Shown: positions 28,684 to 36,666, counted from the first letter of the stretch. The stretch is DNA of 64,000 nt from Planctomycetota bacterium (GCA_015075515.1 JABTUE010000003.1:558001-622000), one strand, 5' to 3'. The notes: generated from the letters alone by a model not told the origin. Translations and numbers: made by a program.

Positions 28684-29400
28684 TCATTCCCAGTTCAGCC
28701 AGGGCTTGCCGTCTTCGCCAAACTTGGTCAGCACAGTGCTGCTCTCGCCGGCGGCCATCTTCATCCAGGTCTTGATCGTGCCGCCGAACCAGGCGTCCTT
28801 GCACACCCAGGTCTTGGTCTCGCTGCCGTCCATCTTGATCGTGGTCAGCGTGCAGGCCCAGTCCTTGCCGGCCGCGTTGAGAGTCACCTCTTCGGTGGTC
28901 ATCTCGTACTTCGGGGCTTCGCCGGTGGTGCCGCCGCCTTCGGGCTTCTTGTATTCCATCACCTTGATCTCTTCGGCCTTGGCGCCCTTCTTGCCAATCC
29001 AGGCCTTGGTGACGTTGGCGCCGTCTTCCATCTTCTTGGTCAGGTCCACGGCAAAGGCCAGAATGTAGCCCTGGCCGGTGTCGTTCTCGACCCAGGCGTT
29101 GCTGCCGTCAACCTTGGCAACCTGCCAGGCAATCGTGGACTTCTGCTCGCCGGCGCCAAAGTTGCTGGTGCTGGTGGTTTCCCAGTACTGGCCGGCCTTG
29201 GGGTCGGCGTGAACGGTGACCCAATACTGGGCCTGCATCGTGCCGTTCTTGTAGTTGTCAATCATCATCTGGGCCATGTCGAAGCCGCCGCCGCTGCCGC
29301 CGCTGTCGCCACCGCCGCTGTCACCACCGCCCATGCCGCCGCCGCAAGCCGCGACGCCACACATTGCCGCAAACGCCATCACTGCCATCAGCTTCTTCAT
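28684..29400 (-). CDS. Hypothetical lipoprotein, paralogue of the 27839-28585 gene
   Basis: A 238-residue lipoprotein (FAAMCGVAACGGG) followed by a Gly/Ser/Asp-rich linker (GGGDSGGGDSGGSGGGF). The body is a repeated-strand domain with QYWVTVHADPKAGQYWETT, GYILAFAVDLTKK, AWIGKKG and AWFGGTIKTWMKM. It is a tandem duplicate of the next gene downstream. AGGAG lies 9 nt upstream of the ATG. It has its own terminator. No known family is recognised; a surface or periplasmic binding role is possible. Confidence 0.65.
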   Translation of the reverse strand: MKKLMAVMAFAAMCGVAACGGGMGGGDSGGGDSGGSGGGFDMAQMMIDNYKNGTMQAQYWVTVHADPKAGQYWETTSTSNFGAGEQKSTIAWQVAKVDGSNAWVENDTGQGYILAFAVDLTKKMEDGANVTKAWIGKKGAKAEEIKVMEYKKPEGGGTTGEAPKYEMTTEEVTLNAAGKDWACTLTTIKMDGSETKTWVCKDAWFGGTIKTWMKMAAGESSTVLTKFGEDGKPWLNWE

Positions 29401-29581
29401 AATGCAGGCTCCTGAACGTTAAGAATCGGGTCCTGAGCGACGTAAGTCTGCTCTACTTTAAGGGTTCCCCCAACAAGAGAGGCGAAGTCTAGGCCGTGCC
29501 ATGACGGAAAGCAAGAGGCTCAAGAACTTTCCATGGTTGGAATGTGACGCGGGGTTGAATTTGCTAGCGTCGGCTAACGCC

Positions 29582-30556
29582 ATGAGCGTCAACTTTACTT
29601 ATCACTGGCTATCCTCACCCGGCAGCGCCGCGCTGGCTCTTTTGTGGCTTTCGCGCCCGCTGTTTGCACACCTCTTTCACAAACCGCTGACAGAGCCGCG
29701 CCTTGTTGTGTGGCGCCACGAACATGAAGAAATTGACCGCGCCTTGGCCTGGCCCGGCGGTGACGGCTGCGTGCTTTCCCTGCATGGCGGCGCGGCCACC
29801 CGCGCGGGGGCACAGGCCGCATTGCAGGCGGCCGGAGCCTGTCCGCAATCTGTTCCCAACCTGTGGGAAACCACGGATCCGCTGGCGCGTCAGGCTTTTG
29901 CAAGCCTGCCCGCGATCCAGGGCGAACTTGGCGCCAAACTGCTGCTGGCCTGCGCCACGCACGGACAGGCGGCCTGGCGGCATTACGCCCAACTGTCGCC
30001 CGAAAAACAGAAACAACTGGCTCACGCCTGGGCCCAGGCTGAACACCTGTACCAGCTGCCGCGCATCCAACTATGGGGGGTGGTCAACGCGGGCAAATCG
30101 AGCCTGCTCAACGCGCTTTGCGGCCAGACCCTGGCGGCGGCCGGGCCAGAACCCGGTCTGACACGCGATGTGATCGAGGGCCGGCTGGAGCATGCCGGGT
30201 TTGTGCTGCGGCTGTTTGACGCGCCAGGCACGGGTCATGGCGGTGACGAACTGGATCACACGGCGCTGGCACTGGCTGAACGCTGGCGGGCGCAGGCGGA
30301 TCTGACCCTGGAACTGGTGCCGCCCGGTGCCGTGGCGCGCTGCCCGGGCGCGCTGGTGGTTTACAGCCAGAGCGACCGTGACCCGCAACGGCGGCAACCG
30401 GGCATAAGCGTGCACGACGCGGACTCACTCACGCGGCTGAAGCAGGTACTGGTGGAACATTTCGTCGGGGCGCTTCTGGCACTGCCCCCGGCGCTGCGTG
30501 TCGCCTGGCCGCCGGAACAACTGGCTGAAATCGCGTCACAGGCCGCCGCATCTTGA
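29582..30556 (+). CDS. MnmE/TrmE-like GTPase, degenerate
   Basis: A 324-residue relative of the tRNA-modification GTPase MnmE. The N-terminal half follows MnmE: the opening WLSSPGSAALALLWLSRP, then CVLSLHGGAATR for the folate-domain IHCHGGP. The G domain has P-loop GVVNAGKSSLLN, GLTRD as switch I and DAPG as G3. The G4 NKxD is not recognisable (SQSDRD at that place), and the C-terminal CxGK signature of true MnmE is absent. It is therefore unlikely to modify tRNA by the MnmE route. The ATG at 29582 is preferred because homology begins there; an upstream ATG at 29501 is possible. Confidence 0.65.
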   Translation: MSVNFTYHWLSSPGSAALALLWLSRPLFAHLFHKPLTEPRLVVWRHEHEEIDRALAWPGGDGCVLSLHGGAATRAGAQAALQAAGACPQSVPNLWETTDPLARQAFASLPAIQGELGAKLLLACATHGQAAWRHYAQLSPEKQKQLAHAWAQAEHLYQLPRIQLWGVVNAGKSSLLNALCGQTLAAAGPEPGLTRDVIEGRLEHAGFVLRLFDAPGTGHGGDELDHTALALAERWRAQADLTLELVPPGAVARCPGALVVYSQSDRDPQRRQPGISVHDADSLTRLKQVLVEHFVGALLALPPALRVAWPPEQLAEIASQAAAS

Positions 30557-30587
30557 TTGCGCGCGCGGCCCAACCGACACTTGGCCC

Positions 30588-31109
30588 ATGCCCGAAACGC
30601 TCCTGCACGGCCCCGACGAAATCGCCGCGGCGCTGGCCGATCTGGCCGCGCGCCTGTGCGCCGACACGCCCGGCCCGGCGCTTGTGGGCGTGCACACCAA
30701 CGGCGTGCCTCTGGCGGCGCGACTGGCGCGTCTGGTGGCCGAACGCACCGGCAACATGCCCGAACTCGGCGCGCTGGACATCACGCTGTACCGCGACGAT
30801 CTGGCCGGGCGCGCCCTGCCGGTGGTGCGCGGCAGTGAAATACCGTTCAGCCTGGAGGGCCGGCGGGTCGTGCTGGTGGATGACGTTCTGTTCACCGGAC
30901 GCACCGTGCGCGCGGCGCTGAATGTTCTGGCCGATTTCGGGCGACCGCGCCGCGTCCAGTTGTGCGTGCTGGTAGACCGTGGTCACCGCGAGCTGCCGAT
31001 TGCCGCCGACTACGCGGGTATGATAATCCGCACCGAACCCGCCGACCGCATCCGCGTGAAGCTTACGGAAACCGGCGCCCCCCGCGACGAAATCGTGCTG
31101 GCGCGCTAA
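30588..31109 (+). CDS. pyrR: PyrR-type phosphoribosyltransferase (pyrimidine regulator/uracil PRTase)
   Basis: A 173-residue PRTase. The PRPP-binding loop VVLVDDVLFTGRTVRAAL and the PyrR-typical LVDRGHRELPIAADYAG are both present, with the N-terminal LVGVHTNGVPLAARLA. In many bacteria PyrR attenuates the pyr operon in response to UMP and has weak uracil phosphoribosyltransferase activity. No pyr operon is adjacent here, so its regulatory target is elsewhere or it acts only as a salvage enzyme. It starts 31 nt after the GTPase stop, on the same strand. Confidence 0.9.
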   Translation: MPETLLHGPDEIAAALADLAARLCADTPGPALVGVHTNGVPLAARLARLVAERTGNMPELGALDITLYRDDLAGRALPVVRGSEIPFSLEGRRVVLVDDVLFTGRTVRAALNVLADFGRPRRVQLCVLVDRGHRELPIAADYAGMIIRTEPADRIRVKLTETGAPRDEIVLAR

Positions 31110-31148
31110 AATCCCGCAACCACCGCTACCCATTCCAAGGAAGCACTC

Positions 31149-32111
31149 ATGCACCGCCCGCTTCTGGCCGCCCTGTTCGCCCTTGGCTGTTTTGGTCTGG
31201 CCGTCACGGCCGCCTTTTCCCAGGACAAGGAACCGCCGCCGCAAGCCCAGGCCTACGACCTGCTTGCCAGGCGCGTTGCCAAGGGGCCGGAACTTCTGGC
31301 GGAACTCAGCGAAACCTGGAAACAGGCGCCGCTGCACAGCGTGCGCGTGGTCAAAGGCAAGGGCGAAGATGTCAGCGTGGAACTGCGCGCCCAGCACGAT
31401 GGCACGCACCTGTACCTGCTGGCACGCTGGCCTGACGCCACGCAAAGCATCACCAAAAAAAGCTGGACCCGCACCGCCGACGGCTGGCAGCAGCTCAAGG
31501 GCGACGAAGACCGGATTGCCCTTGCCTTCAACATCAGCGCCTCGGGTTTTGCCGAAAAGGGCTGCGCCGTGCTGTGCCACGACGTATCCATGCGCACGGA
31601 ACTTGAGGGCGAAAAAGCCGACCTGTGGCACTGGAAGGCCGCCCGCGGCGGTATGCACGGCCATGGCGATGATCAGTTCTTCCAGTTTGACGACGAAAAG
31701 GGACGGGCCGACGACGAGGGTTCCAGTTGCTACAAGGACAACCAGGAAAAGGACGGCAAGGCTCCGCTGCGGCGCTGGAAGGACGACGCCGACAGGACCG
31801 GCCCCTTCAACGAAGACACCACTGTCGAGGTCACGGCCGACTTCAAGCCCGAACCGGGCTACACCGTGCCCAGCCTGCTGCTGCGCAAACCCAAGGGCAG
31901 CCGCGCCGACATTGAAGCCGTGGGCAAACACACCGACGGACACTGGCTGGTGGTATTCAAACGCAAACTGGACACCGGGCACAGCGATGACGTGAAGTTT
32001 GAAGCCGGCAAGGACGCGCTGTTTGCGCTGGCTGTGTTTGACGACACCGGCGCCAAAACCGGCAGCGAACACAAGAAGTCGGGGGTGGTGCGGCTGCGGC
32101 TGGACCCTTGA
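31149..32111 (+). CDS. Exported haem-binding protein (ethylbenzene dehydrogenase-related)
   Basis: A 320-residue secreted protein with signal MHRPLLAALFALGCFGLAVTAAF. It resembles the haem-b-binding gamma subunit of DMSO-reductase-family enzymes and the EB_dh domain. It shows HLYLLARWPDATQS, IALAFNISASGF, then CAVLCHDVSMRTE and ADLWHWKAAR. Two Cys and several His and Met residues give possible haem ligands. The C-terminus repeats the strand pattern (GHWLVVFKRKLDTGH). It probably carries electrons in the periplasm. The catalytic partner is not nearby. A convergent operon of small paralogues begins 1 nt after its stop. Confidence 0.75.
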   Translation: MHRPLLAALFALGCFGLAVTAAFSQDKEPPPQAQAYDLLARRVAKGPELLAELSETWKQAPLHSVRVVKGKGEDVSVELRAQHDGTHLYLLARWPDATQSITKKSWTRTADGWQQLKGDEDRIALAFNISASGFAEKGCAVLCHDVSMRTELEGEKADLWHWKAARGGMHGHGDDQFFQFDDEKGRADDEGSSCYKDNQEKDGKAPLRRWKDDADRTGPFNEDTTVEVTADFKPEPGYTVPSLLLRKPKGSRADIEAVGKHTDGHWLVVFKRKLDTGHSDDVKFEAGKDALFALAVFDDTGAKTGSEHKKSGVVRLRLDP

Positions 32112-32561
32112 TCACCCGATGGAAATCGGGCGCAGGCGTGACAGCGAGGCACTCAGCCGCGTGCCCTCCAGTTCTCCGGGTTTGCGCCACAGCCAGTTGA
32201 TCTGAAGCCGGCCCGACTCGGCCAGCAGGCTCAGCGTCAGTTCACTGCCGCGCGGCGTGGTACCGCCCAGCGCCAGCACGTCGGCATCGTCGGGCAACTG
32301 GTCAAGAACGAAGTTCCCGCTGATGCTTGACCACAACGCCAGACGCAGGCGCCGGTCAGGCCCGGTACCCAGCGCGCCCAGGGCCGCAATCCCCGGCGAC
32401 AGCGCCCCCGGCAGCGAAACCTCCAGCCGCAACCCGATCGCCTCGCCATGCAGCCGGCGCGTGAGCCACAGCCGCACCTTGACTTCGGCGCCGTTGTCGC
32501 TTTCGCCCGCGCCGATCCATTCGCCCATCCAGCCGCCAAATGGTTGCAGTGCCTCGATCAT
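32112..32561 (-). CDS. Small beta-barrel-like protein, paralogue 4 of 4
   Basis: The last gene of an operon of four small related proteins (149 residues, no signal peptide). It opens with GGWMGEWIGAGE (a Gly-Trp-x-Gly-x-Trp-x-Gly start), then strands and the shared loop QLPDDADVLALGG. It ends with IRLRP-like basic residues (SRLRPISIG). The fold is probably lipocalin- or fatty-acid-binding-like. It overlaps the preceding gene by 4 nt, so translation is coupled. The family name is unknown to me. Confidence 0.6.
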   Translation of the reverse strand: MIEALQPFGGWMGEWIGAGESDNGAEVKVRLWLTRRLHGEAIGLRLEVSLPGALSPGIAALGALGTGPDRRLRLALWSSISGNFVLDQLPDDADVLALGGTTPRGSELTLSLLAESGRLQINWLWRKPGELEGTRLSASLSRLRPISIG

Positions 32562-33040
32562 TCGACACCGGCCTTGCGCGACAACAGCCGGCGTTGCCGG
32601 GTGTTCAGGCGCTGCATCTGGGACAGAATGCGCTGGGACCGCGGCGGAGGCTTGCCGTCACGCGAGATGGCAGAGGCTACCGACAAAACGTCGCCGTCCA
32701 GGGCCAGCGTGGCGTGAAAGGTGCGATCGGTATCCAGCGCGCATTGCAGCAGCAGGGTGTCGGGTTCGTCCGGCGCTTCGCGCATCACCAGCGCGCCGAA
32801 GCTCGAGCTGTACAGTGAATAGCGAAGACCGCCGTCGGCACACTCGCACAGGTACCCCAGACTGCCGAACAGGTAATGGCCCTCGGGGGCGTAACCGCGG
32901 CTTTCGATTTCAACCACCGTGCCGTCGTACAACGCCGCAACGGACAGAAACAGGCGCGAAGCCGGCTCGCCGGGGCGGGTAACCTCGCCGCTCCATTCCC
33001 CGATCATGCCCTCAAGACGTTGCAACGCGCCGCGCAGCAT
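32558..33040 (-). CDS. Small beta-barrel-like protein, paralogue 3 of 4
   Basis: A 160-residue protein with the same plan as its neighbours: start LEGMIGEWSGEVTRPGEP, central YSLYSSSFGALVMREAPDEPDTLLLQ, and then a basic tail (RQRRLLSRK). It has no signal peptide and no membrane helix. It lies 9 nt downstream of paralogue 2 and shares 4 nt with paralogue 4. The role is unknown. Confidence 0.6.
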   Translation of the reverse strand: MLRGALQRLEGMIGEWSGEVTRPGEPASRLFLSVAALYDGTVVEIESRGYAPEGHYLFGSLGYLCECADGGLRYSLYSSSFGALVMREAPDEPDTLLLQCALDTDRTFHATLALDGDVLSVASAISRDGKPPPRSQRILSQMQRLNTRQRRLLSRKAGVE

Positions 33041-33049
33041 GACGCCATG

Positions 33050-33541
33050 TTAGGGTCGCGTTGTGACAGGGCCAGATGGCGGACGCATCGGCTCCAGTCT
33101 GGCCAATGTGGCGGTCATGCGCCCCAGGCGCGGGTCGTCAAGGCTGGCACCGGGGGGCCGCCACAGCGCCGCAAAACCCAGCGCGCGCGGGCCTTCGCCC
33201 AGAATTGTCACCTGAATCCGGTTGCCGCGCAGGCTTTCGCCCTCCAGCGCCAGCACGTTTTCATCGTCGGGGGTCTGGTGCAGAACCATCGCGCCGTGAA
33301 TGGTCGAAAACGTGGCCGCGCACAGTGCGCCTGACGGCCCCGCGCCGATGGTTGTGACCACTCCGTGGTACAACACTGAACCGTCGGGGCTTGTAGCCTC
33401 AAAGTGCATGCGCAAGGCAACACCGAACTGATCGGGCGCGATCTCCATACGGATGTGAACAGGCCGGCCGTCCTGGGCCGCGCCGGTGCCGCCCCACACG
33501 CCGCACCAGGCGCGATAGCCTGCCAGCGGGTCGGGGCTCAT
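33050..33541 (-). CDS. Small beta-barrel-like protein, paralogue 2 of 4
   Basis: A 163-residue protein with WCGVWGGTGAAQDGRP at the start and FSTIHGAMVLHQTPDDENVLALEG in the middle. This is the same motif order as the other three copies. The C-terminal ARLEPMRP resembles the ends of paralogues 1 and 4. It overlaps paralogue 1 by 4 nt (ATGA). Confidence 0.6.
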   Translation of the reverse strand: MSPDPLAGYRAWCGVWGGTGAAQDGRPVHIRMEIAPDQFGVALRMHFEATSPDGSVLYHGVVTTIGAGPSGALCAATFSTIHGAMVLHQTPDDENVLALEGESLRGNRIQVTILGEGPRALGFAALWRPPGASLDDPRLGRMTATLARLEPMRPPSGPVTTRP

Positions 33542-34002
33542 GGCCGGGCTCCGGGCGACAGGCTGCGGCGCATCACGCCGGCGGTGATGTCGCCGGTCTG
33601 GCCGGCGTAGCCCTCGGTGCGGCGCGCCGTCAGCGTCAGCGTCTCGCCGTCGGCCACCACCGCCACGGTAAAGCGCACGTTGCCGGCCAGCATGGTTTCC
33701 AGCGCCACGCCGCCGGGGTCGTCAGGCACCTCGCGCATCAGTACCGCACCAAGTCCGGGCGAAAAGACCGCCGCCGCCACCCCGTCGGGGCCGGCCGTCC
33801 AGTATCCTACGCCGGTGGACAGCAGCACGCCGCTTTCGGCGTCAAAGGTGGCGGTCTGCACCTCGATCAGGTCACCTTCAAAACGTGGCGTAAACGAAGT
33901 TTCCAGAAACGCCGCCACACCGCCGGCCATCGTGCACGGGCCGCGCCAGTGGCCAAGCCAGGGGCGGAAACGTTCCAGTTCAGGCCGCAATCGTGGCGTC
34001 AT
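33538..34002 (-). CDS. Small beta-barrel-like protein, paralogue 1 of 4
   Basis: The first gene of the four-paralogue operon (154 residues). FRPWLGHWRGPCTMAGG forms the Trp-Gly start and VFSPGLGAVLMREVPDDPGGVALET the shared middle motif. GHWRG and the short barrel-like length recall nitrobindin/THAP4-type and DUF1579-type proteins, but the haem His is not identifiable. The gene is divergent from purM, with a 104-nt intergenic region. Confidence 0.6.
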   Translation of the reverse strand: MTPRLRPELERFRPWLGHWRGPCTMAGGVAAFLETSFTPRFEGDLIEVQTATFDAESGVLLSTGVGYWTAGPDGVAAAVFSPGLGAVLMREVPDDPGGVALETMLAGNVRFTVAVVADGETLTLTARRTEGYAGQTGDITAGVMRRSLSPGARP

Positions 34003-34106
34003 GGTGTGCGTTCCGGCGGCGCGGCTGTTTTAGGGCAACCGGCTGCGCGCGGCAAGCCGCCCGCGCGGCGTTTACAATCACGCCCCTGTCTCTATCATCC
34101 CGCGCC

Positions 34107-35198
34107 ATGGCCAAAACCAGAGCCAAAGGCCTGACCTACGCCGACGCCGGCGTCAACTTTGCCACCCACGACAAGCTGGTCACCGAGATCTTCCGCCGCG
34201 TGCGCAGCACCTACGGGCCGCGCGTTCTCGAAGTGGAAGACGGCTTTGGCGGCCTTTTTTCGTTGCAGAACAACCGCGGGCTGTTTTCGCGCAACTGGCG
34301 CAACCCGGTGCTGGTGGCCTGCACCGACGGCGTGGGCACCAAGCTCAAGCTGGCCTTTGAAACCGGCAAGCACGACACTGTCGGCATTGACTGCGTGGCC
34401 ATGAGCGTAAACGACATGCTTTGCATGGGCGCCGAACCGCTGTTCTTTCTTGATTACATTGCCACGGGCCGCAAGGACCTGAAGGTGCTGCTGCCGCTGG
34501 TCTCGGGCGTGGTCGAAGGCTGCAAACAAAGCGGCTGCGCGCTGATCGGCGGCGAAACCGCCGAGATGCCGGGGTTTTATCCACCCGGCGAATACGACAT
34601 CGCCGGCTTCGGTGTGGGCGTGGTGGAACGCAAGTCCGTGCTGACCGGCACCGGCATCAAGCCCGGCGATGTGATTCTGGGCCTGGCCAGTTCAGGCCTG
34701 CACAGCAACGGTTTTTCGCTGGTGCGCAAGATCGTGAAGAAAAAGAAGTGGCGGCTTGGAGCGCACATCACCGAGTTTGGCCGTACTCTGGGCGAAGAAC
34801 TGCTTGAGCCCACCATGATTTACGCGCGGCCGGTGGGTGCGGTGCTTGGCGCATACCGCAAGCCGGGCGCCGTGGCCGGCATTGCCAACATCACCGGCGG
34901 CGGGTTTCTGGACAACATCCCGCGCATTCTGCCCCCCGCCTGCGACGCCGTGATTGACACCGCCGCCTGGACTCCGCCGCCGGTGTTCCGGATGCTGCAA
35001 AAGGCCGGCAACGTGGACCGGCGCGAGATGTACAACGTCTTCAACATGGGCATTGGCATGGTGCTGGTCTGCCCGCCGCGCCACGCGGACGCGGTTGCCG
35101 GCCGACTGGAATCCTTCCGCCACAAGGGTCTGCCGCGGGTGAAGACCCGCGTGATCGGGCACATCCGCGCCGGGCAACGTCGCGTGATCCTGGCCTGA
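34107..35198 (+). CDS. purM: Phosphoribosylformylglycinamidine cyclo-ligase (AIR synthetase)
   Basis: Fifth step of purine synthesis: ATP-dependent closure of FGAM to AIR in the cytoplasm. The 363-residue protein has TYADAGVN, ACTDGVGTKLKLA, GIDCVAMSVNDMLCMGAEPLFFLDYIA and GCALIGGETAEMPGFY. DVILGLASSGLHSNGFSLVR and ITGGGFLDNIPRILP complete the PurM pattern. The conserved DAGV(N/D) begins a few residues after the ATG at 34107, which fixes the start. No other pur gene is adjacent. A hairpin follows the stop. Confidence 0.95.
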   Translation: MAKTRAKGLTYADAGVNFATHDKLVTEIFRRVRSTYGPRVLEVEDGFGGLFSLQNNRGLFSRNWRNPVLVACTDGVGTKLKLAFETGKHDTVGIDCVAMSVNDMLCMGAEPLFFLDYIATGRKDLKVLLPLVSGVVEGCKQSGCALIGGETAEMPGFYPPGEYDIAGFGVGVVERKSVLTGTGIKPGDVILGLASSGLHSNGFSLVRKIVKKKKWRLGAHITEFGRTLGEELLEPTMIYARPVGAVLGAYRKPGAVAGIANITGGGFLDNIPRILPPACDAVIDTAAWTPPPVFRMLQKAGNVDRREMYNVFNMGIGMVLVCPPRHADAVAGRLESFRHKGLPRVKTRVIGHIRAGQRRVILA

Positions 35199-35204
35199 AA
35201 CACA

Positions 35205-35232
35205 GCGGGGCACGGCCAACGCCGTGCCCCGC
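35205..35232. terminator. Hairpin between convergent purM and deoxyhypusine-synthase-like genes
   Basis: A perfect 12-bp GC-rich stem (GCGGGGCACGGC / GCCGTGCCCCGC) with CAAC loop lies between the two convergent stops. Neither side has a long T run, so it is a likely but not strong bidirectional terminator. Confidence 0.6.
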
Positions 35233-35247
35233 GACTTGACACGAACA

Positions 35248-36372
35248 CTAGACCGCCAGCGCGACTTTCTTGCCGGACTTGCCGCCCTTGTCGGCTTTGG
35301 CACCCTTGCCGCCCTTGATGAACTTCGGGCCGTCAAACCAGGTGGCAAACTCGCGCCCCTTGCGGCCCTTGTGCGCGCCGCGCGCGTATACCGCGCCCGC
35401 CAGCAGCGGAAAGGTAACCGTGGCCTCGCCGAACACCATCTGTTCGAACGCCAGATCCACCTTGCCCCAGCTTGAGGCTTCCTTGAGCGTGCTGCCGGAA
35501 AGCGCGCCGTCGCGTTCGTCGGCGACGGTCAACTGCACGGCGTACTTGTGCATCGGGCAGTCGTGCATGCCCAGAACCTCAGCCGACACCACCGTGTCCT
35601 GCACGAAGTTTTTGGGCACGCCGCCGCCAATCATCACAATGCCGCTGTCCTTGCCGCCGTACATCTTCAGGTACGTCAGTTCCAGAAAGTCGCGGCCTGA
35701 ATCCAGGCTTACCATCGGCTTGCCCTGCTGGATGCGGCGGTGCTGGTGCAGCACGATGCCGAAGCCCGCGCTGCAGTCGCTGAACGCCGGCACAAAGATC
35801 GGCACGTTCTTGCGGTAGCAGGCCTCGACAAACCCGTCGTGCTTCTTGCCGTGTTTGGTCAGGTAGCGGCCCATCTCAAAGATCACTTCGCGGCTGGAAT
35901 ACGGGCGGGGCTCAAGACCGTCGAAGATGTTGGTCATGACCTCGTCGCAGACGCGCAGTTCATCTTCGTCAATGTAGTGATCGTAGATGCGGTCAATCGC
36001 CAGTTCGCGCAGTTCGGCGTCGTTCACAAACGGTGTGCCCTTGTAGTGGCTGAAACCCAGGCCCTCAAAGAAATCCTGGTCCACCACGATCGCGCCGGTG
36101 CTGACAATCGCGTCCACCATGTTGTTTTCGACCAGATCGGTAATCACCTTCTTCAGGCCGGCCGAAACCAGCGACCCGGCAAGGCACAGAAACACCATGC
36201 CGTCCTTTTCGCGCAGGGCCATGTCGAAGATGTCGGCCGCACGTGACAGGTTGCGGGCCTGAAAGCTGGTGTCGCCCATGGCGGCCACCAGTTTGTCCAG
36301 GTCCTTGAACCTGGTGATGTCAATGTGTTTGACCAGTTGCTTCTTGTTCAGGTAGTCCGACTTCTTGGCCAT
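35248..36372 (-). CDS. Deoxyhypusine-synthase-like protein
   Basis: A 374-residue member of the deoxyhypusine/homospermidine synthase family. Eukaryotic enzymes move the aminobutyl group of spermidine to a Lys of eIF5A using NAD+. Bacterial members lack that partner and some work in polyamine synthesis. The fold motifs are intact: FLCLAGSLVSAG, STGAIVVDQDF, FVPAFSDCSAGFG, IVMIGGGVPKNFVQD, and the catalytic Lys304 in KEASSWGKVD. A 30-residue Lys/Gly-rich tail (KGGKGAKADKGGKSGKK) follows the domain. The start ATG has AGGAG upstream, next to a structured leader. No speB or speA gene is adjacent, so the substrate is open. Confidence 0.88.
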   Translation of the reverse strand: MAKKSDYLNKKQLVKHIDITRFKDLDKLVAAMGDTSFQARNLSRAADIFDMALREKDGMVFLCLAGSLVSAGLKKVITDLVENNMVDAIVSTGAIVVDQDFFEGLGFSHYKGTPFVNDAELRELAIDRIYDHYIDEDELRVCDEVMTNIFDGLEPRPYSSREVIFEMGRYLTKHGKKHDGFVEACYRKNVPIFVPAFSDCSAGFGIVLHQHRRIQQGKPMVSLDSGRDFLELTYLKMYGGKDSGIVMIGGGVPKNFVQDTVVSAEVLGMHDCPMHKYAVQLTVADERDGALSGSTLKEASSWGKVDLAFEQMVFGEATVTFPLLAGAVYARGAHKGRKGREFATWFDGPKFIKGGKGAKADKGGKSGKKVALAV

Positions 36373-36380
36373 GTCTCTGT

Positions 36381-36521
36381 CTCCTGAAGACCCGCAAACA
36401 CGGGCGCGCGATCCCGCGCGGGGTGCAAGGCGCCTCGGTTACGGTCTTCGCGGGGTGATAACCCCAATGGAAGTTGCGAGCTACTTCGTTTGAGCCTGTC
36501 GGGGCCATCTCCCCGCAAGGC
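36381..36521 (-). promoter_or_regulatory. Candidate structured 5' leader of the deoxyhypusine-synthase-like gene
   Basis: The leader of the minus-strand transcript can form four helices. These are a two-step stem at 36494-36521 (GCCT..GGGG..CCCC..AGGC), a stem at 36470-36487 (GAAGT/ACTTC) and a stem at 36452-36465 (GGGGT/ACCCC). The fourth pairs 36443-36449 with 36386-36392 (GAAGACC/GGTCTTC) directly beside the AGGAG ribosome-binding site. This layout could gate translation. I do not recognise it as a known riboswitch class. Confidence 0.35.
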
Positions 36522-36631
36522 TGAGCCGCAGCAGCGCAGAGCGCCGGGTCGCAACGCGGGTAAAGTTACCACGCGCGGCGCGGATGAAAAGAAAAACCGC
36601 GCCAGGGCCGCATAAAGTTTGCGCAAGGCCG

Positions 36632-36657
36632 GGGGCCCCGCCCGAAAGCGGGGCCCC
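36632..36657 (-). terminator. Hairpin downstream of the hemerythrin gene
   Basis: A perfect 10-bp stem (GGGGCCCCGC / GCGGGGCCCC) with a 6-nt loop lies 9 nt after the stop at 36667 on the minus strand. A T-rich tract (TTTTTCTTTTC on the minus strand, around 36586-36596) is further downstream, so termination may be only partly intrinsic. Confidence 0.55.
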
Positions 36658-36666
36658 GGGAACGGC

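Noticed and set aside
29501..29581. N-terminal extension of the MnmE-like GTPase
   Set aside because: The 27 extra residues do not match the family start, and the possible ribosome-binding site is too far from the ATG at 29501.
36400..36445. SAH-riboswitch-like CCGAGGCGCCTTGCACCCC in the DHS-like leader
   Set aside because: Only the first part resembles the SAH consensus; the later conserved segment is missing and the gene is not an SAH-related one.
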